Below, in pieces: positions 7,809 through 16,367 of a DNA stretch of 54,118 bases. The stretch covers positions 4,354 through 58,471 of the forward strand of contig DLPV01000064.1 of assembly GCA_002477465.1 (NCBI GenBank), in the 5' to 3' direction. The notes under the pieces were generated by a model that was given only the letters and a program-made list of their open reading frames with translations, was not told the DNA's origin and searched no databases. The first letter of the stretch is position 1. Each line of letters starts with the position of its first letter. The translations under genes and the position numbers were made by a program. This stretch comes from Gammaproteobacteria bacterium UBA7449 (GTDB taxonomy: Bacteria; Pseudomonadota; Gammaproteobacteria; Pseudomonadales; Pseudohongiellaceae).

Positions 7809-10307
7809 TTATTCGTAGACGAAGCGGTAGTCAGACATAAGATAGGCCGCTACCGCGATCCAGGCCCGTATCACGTAATTGGGGTCGGTTGTCAGCGGCG
7901 ATGCGAGATCATCGCCGGTCAGTAAGTCGTTGGTGCGGCGGCAGAGAAAGGGCAGATTGCCATCCTCAGTGCTGCCAACTGCGGCCTGTCCTGCTTCCAG
8001 GGTGCTGATGAATAGCTGGTAAGTAAGCTGCAGCTCAGGATCTTCAATGGCCAGGTCCTCAGCTAGCAGATGGGAATGCAAGTGCTGAATATTCTGCATG
8101 ATTGCCTCTTGATTGGCCGAGCTGGTGGGTTGGGTGGTGGTCTCCACGAAAGGCATTAGCAAGCGCTGCTCAGCGGCTGTCAGGAAATCATTGGGAACTG
8201 CGTAACAGGCCAGCTCATTACCCATGCGCTCCTGAACCGCAACCATAAGACCATTGGGTTCGGTGAGTCGCTGAGTGACTACAAAGGAGTCGATGCCGCC
8301 ATAGATCTGATGATAGTACTGGCGATCGTCCAGAAGTCTTGCCCTGCGATCGTTATCCTTGGCTACGCTGTACAAATCCAGCGGGCCGCGCCACTCGAAC
8401 CCAAGCAACGCATTGATTTTACGATGCAGCATCTCGGGGGAGAGCAAACGCGCAGCGCCGGTATCTTCGTGCACGATGGCAAAGGATTCTGTGGTGAGAC
8501 CATCGGCCCGGAAATACGGGCTTAGCACTATTTCCTTGATCAGAGTCTTTAGGTTCTGGTTGTTTGCTACAAAACTGTCCTTAAGAGCATCGAGTTGCAC
8601 GGATTCAGCGTTGTAGGCGTCCCATTCTGCCTCGGTGGCGTTATCACCGGGAGGAGCAAGCGGTTCGGCGCCAGTGAGGCCGTTATATACAATTCGCACC
8701 ATGGCATCATTAAAACGGGGATCGACTACCATCTGACTTGCCAGCCATTGCAGCGAGGTGGGCTCTTCGCTGGCAGGTCGATCGGCGCCAGCGAACCCGG
8801 CCTGAAACATGTCGTCATACCACCGCGCGTTGGGCCGATAGAAACCGCGGTCATTCCAGTTCTCAAAGGAGGAGGCAACCGGGTCTAGCAGGGCATGACA
8901 GACTACGCAGTCATCATTATCCAGTGTCGGTGCAGGGCTAGAGATGTCGACTGCTTCGCCGTCTGGCCGGGACCCCTCCAGCGCCAGGATGTCGACATCC
9001 ATGAACAGATCATAAACCACCCTCGAACGGGCTCGGTTGCGGTTGGTGTCAGAAGTCGGGTAGCGATTCAGAAACATCAGGCTGGTAAGAATGCCAGCGT
9101 GTGGGATATCGCCTATTCTGATTTTGGAAAACTCAAAGTCTTTGATCTGCGCTGGCAGCCACTCGTTTACGTCAAATTCGTCCTGAAACGCAAGCTCATC
9201 AAAGACACCATAGCTCTTGGCCGAATACGGATTTACCATGAAATAATCGGCGGTCAGGATTTCCGTCATGGGTAGTTCGTTTTTGACCACGTGGTTAATT
9301 AACTGCAATGGTTCGCGAGCGACACTGTCATTAGATAGAATGAGATTTTGCACCCATTCATCGTCGCGCGTGGCCTCCTGGGGGTCGCCAAACCAGAATG
9401 CATCGGGAAATATGCGCATTAAGCGGAGTGCCTCAGCGCGTCCGCCGTTCACGCTCAGATAGCGGTCGGTGAGGATCAGGTCATTGAAGATTTCCGCGAC
9501 GCGATCGTAAAACTTGTCCTCCTGCATCATCCCGTCTAGCACTGCGCGCAAACCGGCTTCGCCTTGATTGGCGACTTGCTGGGATTCTGTCGCCGTGGGC
9601 AGGCGGCTAACCAGCTGCAAAGAAGCCTTGCGCAGGGTGTCATCCAGCGACAGGCTTGAAATTGCCTGTATAGTCTGCTCCACCATAGGATTGTCAACTA
9701 TCTGAAACAGAGTAAGAATATATTCGGCGGTTTTGCTGGCGCAGTCTCCGGCGCAGCTCTCCGGTGCGCCTACCGGCATGACGTTGGCGATGTAATTACT
9801 GAGTGTGCTGATACTGCTGCAATTTGCACAGTTCACCAATGAAACTGAAACCAGTCCGCCCTGGCCATCAACACCATGGCAGCTTGCGCACTGCGCGTTG
9901 TAGTCATCTTGGCCAGTGAGTTTTGTCTCCGCCGCGGTGACAACCGTAAAAACATCTCCCGGCTGAAGCTGCAGGTCCAGTTTGTAAAAAACGGTGTCTG
10001 CCTGGACCATGGGAATGCTTAGCTCGCTAGTCTGAAGATCATAAGTTGCGCCTGGAGTCAGGCTGGGGTTGGCTGCCAGGGAAGACGTCAATTGGAACGT
10101 GAGATTTGTCGTATCAACCAACTGTAGCTGTAGTTCAAGTGAGCCATAACCTTCCACGTCGATTCGGGGAATAGTAAGGGTATCGTCAGAGAAGGTCGGC
10201 AGAGAGCTTCCGCTTTGGGCTGAGGCGAACTGGCTTGCGCATAGGGCCCAAAGCAACAGACTGGCTATCTTTAACAGTGATTTCAGTTTGTCAGGCATTC
10301 GAGGCAT
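7809..10307 (-). CDS. Large secreted haem-motif protein (DUF1592/DUF1588-like)
   Basis: A protein of about 832 residues with a signal peptide (LLLWALCASQFASA-Q). It has a CASCHG motif near residue 140, a typical c-type haem site followed by VDGQGG, and a second CVVCH near residue 470 in CVVCHALLDPVASSFENW, which is the DUF1588-type signature. The stretch RNRARSRVVYDLF just before it is also typical. It is the upstream member of a two-gene operon with the DUF1501 protein (25-bp gap). I chose the ATG at 10307; the frame also offers GTG at 10319 and ATG at 10298. Family knowledge links such pairs to polysaccharide or organic-matter use in Planctomycetes, but no reaction is proven. Two haem-type motifs suggest a redox role in the periplasm; that is inference. 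Confidence 0.85.
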   Translation of the reverse strand: MPRMPDKLKSLLKIASLLLWALCASQFASAQSGSSLPTFSDDTLTIPRIDVEGYGSLELQLQLVDTTNLTFQLTSSLAANPSLTPGATYDLQTSELSIPMVQADTVFYKLDLQLQPGDVFTVVTAAETKLTGQDDYNAQCASCHGVDGQGGLVSVSLVNCANCSSISTLSNYIANVMPVGAPESCAGDCASKTAEYILTLFQIVDNPMVEQTIQAISSLSLDDTLRKASLQLVSRLPTATESQQVANQGEAGLRAVLDGMMQEDKFYDRVAEIFNDLILTDRYLSVNGGRAEALRLMRIFPDAFWFGDPQEATRDDEWVQNLILSNDSVAREPLQLINHVVKNELPMTEILTADYFMVNPYSAKSYGVFDELAFQDEFDVNEWLPAQIKDFEFSKIRIGDIPHAGILTSLMFLNRYPTSDTNRNRARSRVVYDLFMDVDILALEGSRPDGEAVDISSPAPTLDNDDCVVCHALLDPVASSFENWNDRGFYRPNARWYDDMFQAGFAGADRPASEEPTSLQWLASQMVVDPRFNDAMVRIVYNGLTGAEPLAPPGDNATEAEWDAYNAESVQLDALKDSFVANNQNLKTLIKEIVLSPYFRADGLTTESFAIVHEDTGAARLLSPEMLHRKINALLGFEWRGPLDLYSVAKDNDRRARLLDDRQYYHQIYGGIDSFVVTQRLTEPNGLMVAVQERMGNELACYAVPNDFLTAAEQRLLMPFVETTTQPTSSANQEAIMQNIQHLHSHLLAEDLAIEDPELQLTYQLFISTLEAGQAAVGSTEDGNLPFLCRRTNDLLTGDDLASPLTTDPNYVIRAWIAVAAYLMSDYRFVYE

Positions 10308-10711
10308 TGGGCTTCTCACTCTTCATTGCTGGTGGTCATGTTTTTACACCGACCACGATCACACTAATTGGTGGTTAAGCAAGATAACGCGGCTACAGAG
10401 CTGAGGTTGACAGTATTAGGCCGTTAAACAAATTTAGTTGGAAGATTATTGCGAAGCTGGTCACATTTTTTTGTCCGCAGCATTTTCGCAAGGAGTTTTG
10501 GCGTTTTCCTTTATGTCGCGCGGTGAGGCGCGTGGAGGCGGTGGGCAGACATCGTGAATTTGAGAGAACACTGTGTCCCATTGCAGCAATCATTGCTGCC
10601 AGGGCATGGGCATTGAATCTAGCAGGCTGAAGCTGTCAACTGGCGCCTGGGTATACAAAAATCGCTCACCCTCGCCTGCTAAAGAGACAAGGAGATGCAG
10701 TCATGATGGTT
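10308..10711. other. 404-bp gene-free stretch with a 17-bp palindrome
   Basis: This stretch separates the start of the haem-motif gene from the end of the DUF1653 gene, both on the minus strand. I see no convincing coding region in it. It should contain the promoter of the haem-motif/DUF1501 operon near its left end. It also holds a perfect palindrome, described separately. Confidence 0.6.
10583..10599. repeat. 17-bp perfect palindrome (GCAGCAAT-C-ATTGCTGC)
   Basis: Two 8-base arms, GCAGCAAT and ATTGCTGC, flank a single C. The symmetry and size match a dimeric repressor operator, but it sits about 280 bp upstream of the haem-motif gene and about 110 bp beyond the 3' end of the DUF1653 gene. 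It is not followed by a T-run, so it is not an obvious terminator. Function unknown. Confidence 0.5.
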
Positions 10712-10942
10712 TCACGATCCTATGAAACGAAAGCGCGGCACTTGCTCACCTGCGACCTCTACCGATTCAGTGAACATGGCGAGTGGTCTGACCCAGATGT
10801 CACGCTCACCATAGAGAGGGCGATAGACTGCCAACAACTCTTCAGTTTCGCTGTGGCGGGCAACATAAAGGAGTTCGTAGTTGTTGCCTTTATAATGTCG
10901 ATACAGCCCCGCTGGTGGATGCTTTTCGTTTGATCCTGACAT
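10712..10942 (-). CDS. DUF1653 domain protein
   Basis: A 76-residue protein that is essentially one DUF1653 domain: LYRHYKGNNYELLYVARHSET, then LAVYRPLYGERDIWVRPLAMF and VPRFRFIG. These residues match the family consensus closely, and 70-80 residues is the usual length. No signal peptide or membrane segment, so it should be cytoplasmic. It lies 18 bp downstream of the CnrX/CpxP-like gene on the same strand and may be the last gene of the sigma-factor operon, although DUF1653 genes usually stand alone. No biochemical function is known for the family. Confidence 0.9.
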   Translation of the reverse strand: MSGSNEKHPPAGLYRHYKGNNYELLYVARHSETEELLAVYRPLYGERDIWVRPLAMFTESVEVAGEQVPRFRFIGS

Positions 10943-10960
10943 GATTAGCTGGCGTCTCTG

Positions 10961-11533
10961 CTAGTTCGGTGATGGAATATCGTCGGGCCGCGGCGGACGA
11001 TCACCTCGCAGAGGGCGGCCTCCATCCCTGAAATCATTGGGGCGCGGTGGTCTGAATCCGTCCGGGCCTGGTCCGCCGAAGCCGCTGAATCCATCGCGGG
11101 GCCCGCGCCGTCGGACAAAATTGGTAGCCGACTGACGTTCGGCTTCCGAGAGTTCACTGAGAATCGCAATGGTTTGTTCATGAGAACGCGCGCCATAGGC
11201 CTCGGACGCAGCTCTCAAATCAGCAAACGCGGCTGTGATCGCATCATTATCGAATTCGCTCGATGCCATCAGTCGATTCACTTCTCGCTGCGCTTCAATC
11301 ATGGCCAGGCGCAGCGGGATAATCTCAGTTGCCAAAGGTTCGATCACGCGGGTGAGCTCCTGTTGCCGGTCTTCGTCAAGATCTCGAATAATCCAGCTAA
11401 GGTTGGGTGGCAAAGGGCGTGCATCACGGAAATCGCTCACGCTGCCCATGCGCGAGCCAATAGCGCCCAGCAGAAACAGATTCAATCCCAGTGACAATAG
11501 CAGGGCCATGATGAGTACATTGCGTCTGATCAT
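10961..11533 (-). CDS. CnrX/CpxP-like periplasmic metal-sensor/resistance protein
   Basis: A 190-residue protein with one N-terminal membrane segment (about residues 6-27, ALLLSLGLNLFLLGAIGS) and a helical periplasmic part of the Metal_resist/Spy type (residues 45-140, with EAQREVNRLMASSEFD and LSELSEAERQ). The last ~50 residues are a low-complexity Pro/Gly/Arg/Asp tail. Its start overlaps the stop of the anti-sigma-like gene by 4 bases (ATGA), so the two are translationally coupled. In the CnrYXH type of system the X protein senses metal and controls the anti-sigma factor. Here only one His is present in the protein, so classical Ni/Co sensing is doubtful; envelope stress is an alternative. 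Confidence 0.8.
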   Translation of the reverse strand: MIRRNVLIMALLLSLGLNLFLLGAIGSRMGSVSDFRDARPLPPNLSWIIRDLDEDRQQELTRVIEPLATEIIPLRLAMIEAQREVNRLMASSEFDNDAITAAFADLRAASEAYGARSHEQTIAILSELSEAERQSATNFVRRRGPRDGFSGFGGPGPDGFRPPRPNDFRDGGRPLRGDRPPRPDDIPSPN

Positions 11534-11985
11534 GGCAAGTACTCACTGTCGCTATAGTCGTTGAAGGACAGCATGATCAACTCGTCATCCCAGTACTGGT
11601 ACTCGCTGCTGTCTTGCGCGGCGCCAAGATCAGTAAGATTGCCCACCAGTATCCCGAACACCAGTGGCAAACAGGCGGCAAGGGTAGGCCGCCACAGGCT
11701 GAGCGGTGAGCCGCTTTTCGGGATTAGCCAGTTAATCAGGCGATCGCTCAGGGACAGCTGCTGCGGTGGCAGCGCCTGGTGCAGAATTCGAGTTTCCAGG
11801 CCTGGGAAATGGGGTGGGTCTAGCGCATCCAGTGACTGCTCCAGGAGCATGAACTGCCGCAGCAGTTGCTGTGCTTCTTCGCTAGTCGCTGTCAGCTGCC
11901 GACAGGCTGCGCGGGATTCCTCGGGCCAGTTTGCTTCAACTGCTCCGTAGGTTTCCAGGATTTGAGTAAAGGCATCAATATTCAT
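11530..11985 (-). CDS. Putative anti-sigma factor, single-pass membrane protein
   Basis: A 151-residue protein with a soluble helical N-terminal half (LETYGAVEANWPEESRAACRQL, then an L/Q-rich stretch), one membrane segment around residues 98-118 (LWRPTLAACLPLVFGILVG) and a short acidic C-terminal tail. It is unlike well-characterised zinc anti-sigma domains: no HxxxCxxC motif is visible. Position supports the call: it sits 6 bp downstream of an ECF sigma gene and is coupled to the CnrX-like gene, the usual place of an anti-sigma factor. The function is inferred from context only. Confidence 0.65.
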   Translation of the reverse strand: MNIDAFTQILETYGAVEANWPEESRAACRQLTATSEEAQQLLRQFMLLEQSLDALDPPHFPGLETRILHQALPPQQLSLSDRLINWLIPKSGSPLSLWRPTLAACLPLVFGILVGNLTDLGAAQDSSEYQYWDDELIMLSFNDYSDSEYLP

Positions 11986-11991
11986 GATTAT

Positions 11992-12612
11992 TTAACCGAT
12001 AGTCTCGGCTTTCTCCTCGCTGTTGATCTCTCCTGACGCAGGTTTCATTGCTGTGCTGTGCAAATCCCTGCTTTCTAGTTGTGTGCGGAGGCTGCGACGC
12101 GCCCTTGCGATGCTTGATTCCAATGCCTTGACGGAGACATTCATAATAGCTGCCGCCTCTTTGTTGGAAAAACCGGCGTAATGGCAAAGCATGAGTGCAC
12201 TGCGCTGGGTTTCCGGTAATAGACTGATGGCGTGGTTCACTCTCTGTTTCTCATCTATGGCAATGCTTTCGTTTTGCTCGTCACTTTGTGGGGTTTCAAG
12301 CAAATGCTCAGCTGCACCTATATCCAGTGTGTCACTGGTATGGGTTCTGCCATGCTTGCGCAAGTAATCGATGCACAGGTTGTGGGTAATGCGGTGCAAC
12401 CAGGTCGTGAGTTTGGCCTTCTCTGGTTGCCATTTCGAGGCATTGGTCCAGAGTTTCAAAAATACTTCCTGACAGATGTCTTCGGTGTCCTTGCGATTAC
12501 CAAGCAGGCGGAAGGCGTAATGACTGATGGCGTTCAGATGCTGACTGACGAGAGTCTGGTAGGCTGACTGGTCGCCTTTGCTCACGGCGAGCATCAATTC
12601 TTCATCAGTCAT
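11992..12612 (-). CDS. ECF-type RNA polymerase sigma factor
   Basis: A 206-residue sigma-70 family protein. Region 2 is at about residues 20-90 (YAFRLLGNRKDTEDICQEVFLKLW and TWLHRITHNLCIDYLRK) and region 4 at about 125-185 (LPETQRSALMLCHYAGFSNKEAAAIMNVSVKALESSIARARRSL), with a helix-turn-helix. Regions 1 and 3 are absent, as in ECF factors. It lies 33 bp below the EF-hand gene and 6 bp above the anti-sigma-like gene, all on the minus strand. By analogy with the cnr/ncc systems it should be held inactive by the membrane protein and released by a periplasmic signal. The target promoters cannot be read from this window. Confidence 0.93.
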   Translation of the reverse strand: MTDEELMLAVSKGDQSAYQTLVSQHLNAISHYAFRLLGNRKDTEDICQEVFLKLWTNASKWQPEKAKLTTWLHRITHNLCIDYLRKHGRTHTSDTLDIGAAEHLLETPQSDEQNESIAIDEKQRVNHAISLLPETQRSALMLCHYAGFSNKEAAAIMNVSVKALESSIARARRSLRTQLESRDLHSTAMKPASGEINSEEKAETIG

Positions 12613-12645
12613 TACGCGTTTGCTATTCCGTTGCTGCTAAGGGAA

Positions 12646-13194
12646 TCAAGACAGGCCTGATTGTCCTCCTGAATTGGCGCCGGGTCTACTGCGACGACCG
12701 CCGCGCTCACTGCGTCCAGCTCGGCGAGGTGGCTTCAGTTCTTCGGCGCTCAGCACACCATTGCCATCAGCATCCATTTCCAGAAAAGTGGCCTCGCTGA
12801 TTTCAAGCGCGGACAGGAGTCCATTGCCATCCAGGTCCCTCTCTACGAACTTGGCCATGGCGCGTTCTTGCATCTTGGCCTGCATTTCGGCGATCTGCTC
12901 GGCCGTGGGCTTTGGTCGGTCACTCTGGCCGCCACCTTTCCCTTTGCGACCGGGCCGTCGACCTTCTGGCTTGCCCGCAAGAAATTCTTCCAGCGACACC
13001 AGCCCATCCGCATCGCTGTCGAGTCGTTCCACCGGGTTCCTGCCGTTCTCCAGGAATTCCTCGAAGCTAAGATTGCCGTCGCCACTGGTATCCAGGCCAT
13101 TAAACAGCTCTTGAGCGCGTTCGCCAGGCTGTGCGCTGCTCAGGCTGCTCCAGCCAATAAGCCCGATACCGGTAAATAATGTGAGTTTTTTCAT
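12646..13194 (-). CDS. Secreted EF-hand protein with four calcium loops
   Basis: A 182-residue protein with a signal peptide (LTLFTGIGLIGWSSLSSA-Q) and four recognisable EF-hand loops: DTSGDGNLSFEE, DSDADGLVSLEE, DLDGNGLLSALE and DADGNGVLSAEE. Loops 1-2 and 3-4 form pairs separated by a basic Gly/Arg/Lys linker (about residues 75-95). The C-terminus is rich in Arg, Gly and Ser. A strong GGAG site lies about 8 bases before the ATG. It is the first gene of the sigma-factor operon, which suggests that the operon senses or buffers divalent cations in the periplasm; that part is inference. Confidence 0.88.
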   Translation of the reverse strand: MKKLTLFTGIGLIGWSSLSSAQPGERAQELFNGLDTSGDGNLSFEEFLENGRNPVERLDSDADGLVSLEEFLAGKPEGRRPGRKGKGGGQSDRPKPTAEQIAEMQAKMQERAMAKFVERDLDGNGLLSALEISEATFLEMDADGNGVLSAEELKPPRRAGRSERGGRRSRPGANSGGQSGLS

Positions 13195-13337
13195 GTTGAG
13201 TCTCCAGGTTTTGTGCTTTCAATGCTTTATACGGGGCATTCAGAAAAAACCTTCTCATCAGAGATATAGAAATATTGATAAGTTGCGGGCAGGGTGTAAG
13301 CTTGAGAATCACTGTTAACCAGAAAACAGGACACACC

Positions 13338-14264
13338 ATGAAAAACATTAATAAGAACAAGCATTCATTTCCCGTGTTCATTCTGTTGAGCGCATTACTG
13401 GTGGCTCTGCCCGGACAAGCCCAGGACTATGTGCTGGATCTAGACTGGCCTAAACCGTTGCCAGAAGGTATCGAATGGGGACAGGTCCCCAATGTCACCA
13501 TGGATGAGGAAGGCTATATATACGCCTTTCACCGCGCTGAACCGCCGGTGCTCAAGTTTGACCAGCAAGGCAACCTGGTGGACTCATTCGGCGGCCCGCA
13601 ATGGGTGGCGCTGCCCCATGGATTCCGTCTGACGCCAGATGGAGACATCTGGACCACCGACTTTCAGCGCCAGCGCGGTCATACCATTACCAAGATCGAT
13701 ACCGACGGCAATATCCTGTTGCGCCTTGGTGCCCGTGGCTTTGCCGGCGCTGGCCCCAATACTTTCAATGGCCCTGCGGATGTGGCCCAGGCAGAAAATG
13801 GGGATTTCTTTGTCGCTGACGGCCATTGGAACAACCGTATCGTCAAGTTTGATAAAGATGGACGCTATCTGATGGAGTGGGGCACAAAGGGCAGCGGCCC
13901 CGGGGAGTTTAATGTGCCCCATACCCTGCTTATCGATCGCCGGGGTCGTATCTTGGTTGGCGACCGCTCCAATGAGCGCATCCAGATTTTCACCCAGAAT
14001 GGTGAGTACCTGACGGAATGGGATCAATTCGGACGTCCCAGCGGCATGTTCATCGACCACAACGATATGCTCTATGTAGCTGACTACGAAAAGCTGCACG
14101 GCGTTACCTACGGCAATGCCGAAGATGGCACGGTGCTGGGCTTCATCGAGGGCTCAGAGCCTGAGGGGGTAGTCGTGGACCTTGACGGCAATGTCTACAC
14201 CGGCGAGGTAACCGGCGGAGAAAGTGGCGAAGGCAGCATCATGCGCAAGTTCATCAAGCAATAG
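13338..14264 (+). CDS. Secreted NHL-repeat beta-propeller protein
   Basis: A protein of about 308 residues with a clear signal peptide (FPVFILLSALLVALPGQA-Q). The ATG at 13338 was chosen because it starts the signal peptide (M-K-N-I-N-K-N-K-H); the frame could extend to 13275 but without sense. NHL blades repeat through the body: ADGHWNNRIVKFDKDGRYLMEWG, then GDRSNERIQIFTQNGEYLTEW and VADYEKLHG. The pattern matches the peptidyl-alpha-hydroxyglycine alpha-amidating lyase-like propeller group, widespread in marine Proteobacteria, but the enzyme activity is not proven. It is divergent from the EF-hand operon with 143 bp between starts. Confidence 0.85.
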   Translation: MKNINKNKHSFPVFILLSALLVALPGQAQDYVLDLDWPKPLPEGIEWGQVPNVTMDEEGYIYAFHRAEPPVLKFDQQGNLVDSFGGPQWVALPHGFRLTPDGDIWTTDFQRQRGHTITKIDTDGNILLRLGARGFAGAGPNTFNGPADVAQAENGDFFVADGHWNNRIVKFDKDGRYLMEWGTKGSGPGEFNVPHTLLIDRRGRILVGDRSNERIQIFTQNGEYLTEWDQFGRPSGMFIDHNDMLYVADYEKLHGVTYGNAEDGTVLGFIEGSEPEGVVVDLDGNVYTGEVTGGESGEGSIMRKFIKQ

Positions 14265-14447
14265 GACGTCATTCAGGATCCTGGCACCCAGCTATCAATA
14301 AGTCGGGCGACCTTCAGTCGTCCGATACCTCGCACCAAGGCCAATATAGGTCTAATTCCGATTATTCTGTTAGAATCCTGCCTCCTTCACGCAGGTCGGT
14401 GCCTCCAGGGCATTGACTGTCACTTGTTATAGGGCCTGGTAAGCATC

Positions 14448-16367
14448 ATGGAACTGGCTGAAGAAGAGTTGGGCGAGCATCATCTGGACGAGAAAGAAGT
14501 CGTCGATGTGGTGGTGCGCTTCGCCGGCGACTCCGGTGACGGTATGCAGCTCACCGGTAACAACTTCACCCAGGCTACTGCGCTCTACGGCAACGACCTT
14601 TCAACTTTTCCCGATTTCCCTGCCGAGATCAGGGCGCCGATTGGCGCTACCTTCGGCGTATCCGCGTTTCAGATTTATTTCGGTGCTGAAGATGTCACTA
14701 CCGCCGGTGATGAGCTGGACGTGCTGGTTGCCATGAATCCCGCTGCACTGGTCACCAATATTCATAATTTGGTAGAAGGGGGGTTGGTGATTGTCGATAG
14801 CGGTGCCTTCACCGCCAAGAACCTGACCAAGGCCAAGTACGCGTCGAATCCTCTGGAGGATGGTTCCGTTGCTCGTTATCGAGTGCTGGACGTCGATATA
14901 TCGAAGCAGGTGCTGAGTGCAGTTGAGCCGTTTGGTCTGGGTCATAAGGCCGCATTGCGCTGTAAGAATATGTGGACGCTTGGTCTGGTCATGTGGCTAT
15001 TCGACCGGGATAGGGCGCCTACTATAGAGAGCCTTAAAGCCAAGTTTGCCAGTAAGCCAGAAATAGCCGAGGCCAATATCGCCGCTCTTAATGCGGGCCA
15101 CGCCTATGGTGATACAGCGGAGCTACCGGTAGGTATTCATGTGTATAAGGTGCCGAAAGCGAAAGTGGCACCTGGCACTTATAGGAACATCACTGGAACC
15201 ACGGCACTGGCCTGGGGTTTGATAGCTGGATCTGAGTTGGCGGATATCGACATGTTATTCGCATCCTACCCAATTACCCCGGCATCCAACCTGTTGCATG
15301 AGCTGGCGAATCGTAAACAGTTTCGGGTGAATACTTTTCAGGCCGAGGATGAAATTGCGGCCGTTTGTGCAGCCATGGGCGCGTCTTTTGCTGGTTCGCT
15401 GGGAGTGACTTCCTCGGCGGGGCCGGGTATTGCGCTTAAGGCCGAGGGTATGGCACTGGGCGCTGCGTCAGAGCTGCCCCTGGTCATAGTCAACACACAG
15501 AGAGGCGGGCCTTCCACTGGCCTGCCAACCAAGACAGAACAATCTGATCTGAATATGGCGCTCTATGGTCGTCATGGCGATACACCCATACCGGTGATTG
15601 CGTCATCGACGCCGGCGGACTGCTTTGACGTTGCCATCGAAGCAGTGCGAATAGCCATCAAATATATGACGCCGGTGATGCTGCTTTCAGATGGCTATTT
15701 GGCCAATGCGGCCGAACCGTGGAAGATTCCAGACAGCGAAAAATTTGAGCCATTCCCGGTTCAGCATTATGCGGATCCAGCAGGCTTCAAGCCTTCTATC
15801 CGTAATGATGACACCCTGGCCAGGGTTTGGGCCAAGCCAGGTATGCCAGGTATGGAGCATCGTATCGGCGGCATTGAGCGCAGTTTTGATACCGGTGACA
15901 TATCTTATGACCCGGCTAATCACCAGAAGATGACGGACTTGCGTCATGACAAGGTGAAGGGCATTGCCAACGATATACCTGAGCAGGAAGTCTGTCTCGG
16001 CAGCGGTTCCGGTAAATTGGTCGTAGTGGGATGGGGTTCTACTTTTGGTGCTATCCATCAGGCGGTCAAGCGCGCGCGTCGGGAAGGTCTGGACGTCTCT
16101 CATGTGCACGTGCGCTACCTGTCGCCATTGCCACGCAACCTGGGTGATCTGTTGCGTGGATTTGATCAAGTATTGGTACCGGAAATGAATACGGGCCAGT
16201 TCTCGCGTTTGCTGCGTTCGGAATACCTGATCCCTGCAGATGGGCTGAACAAGGTAGCAGGGCAGCCATTTAAAATTGGTGAAATACTGGCGGCGATACA
16301 TCAGAAGATTTCGAATCAGGGTGTTGATACTGAGCAGTTGGGAGCATCCAGGGAGGTGGCTTCATGA
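14448..16367 (+). CDS. korA: 2-oxoacid:ferredoxin oxidoreductase, fused gamma-alpha subunit
   Basis: A 639-residue subunit of a thiamine-dependent 2-oxoacid:acceptor oxidoreductase, most likely 2-oxoglutarate type. Residues ~20-200 are the gamma domain (FAGDSGDGMQLTGNNFTQ, FPDFPAEIRAPIG), followed by the alpha/pyrimidine-binding domain (FASYPITPASNLLHEL, TSSAGPGIALKAEGMALG, NTQRGGPSTGLPTKTEQSD) and a C-terminal domain II region (WGSTFGAIHQAVKRARREGL). The gamma-alpha fusion is the usual form of the two-subunit enzyme. Its stop overlaps the start of korB by 4 bases (ATGA). The enzyme oxidatively decarboxylates a 2-oxoacid to the CoA ester and reduces ferredoxin. No ferredoxin gene lies next to it. 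Confidence 0.94.
   Translation: MELAEEELGEHHLDEKEVVDVVVRFAGDSGDGMQLTGNNFTQATALYGNDLSTFPDFPAEIRAPIGATFGVSAFQIYFGAEDVTTAGDELDVLVAMNPAALVTNIHNLVEGGLVIVDSGAFTAKNLTKAKYASNPLEDGSVARYRVLDVDISKQVLSAVEPFGLGHKAALRCKNMWTLGLVMWLFDRDRAPTIESLKAKFASKPEIAEANIAALNAGHAYGDTAELPVGIHVYKVPKAKVAPGTYRNITGTTALAWGLIAGSELADIDMLFASYPITPASNLLHELANRKQFRVNTFQAEDEIAAVCAAMGASFAGSLGVTSSAGPGIALKAEGMALGAASELPLVIVNTQRGGPSTGLPTKTEQSDLNMALYGRHGDTPIPVIASSTPADCFDVAIEAVRIAIKYMTPVMLLSDGYLANAAEPWKIPDSEKFEPFPVQHYADPAGFKPSIRNDDTLARVWAKPGMPGMEHRIGGIERSFDTGDISYDPANHQKMTDLRHDKVKGIANDIPEQEVCLGSGSGKLVVVGWGSTFGAIHQAVKRARREGLDVSHVHVRYLSPLPRNLGDLLRGFDQVLVPEMNTGQFSRLLRSEYLIPADGLNKVAGQPFKIGEILAAIHQKISNQGVDTEQLGASREVAS

Noticed and set aside
12674..13114. 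A long plus-strand frame opposite the EF-hand gene
   Set aside because: The EF-hand loops on the minus strand are unmistakable; the plus frame is a Ser/Arg/Pro-rich shadow caused by the repeated EF-hand codons.
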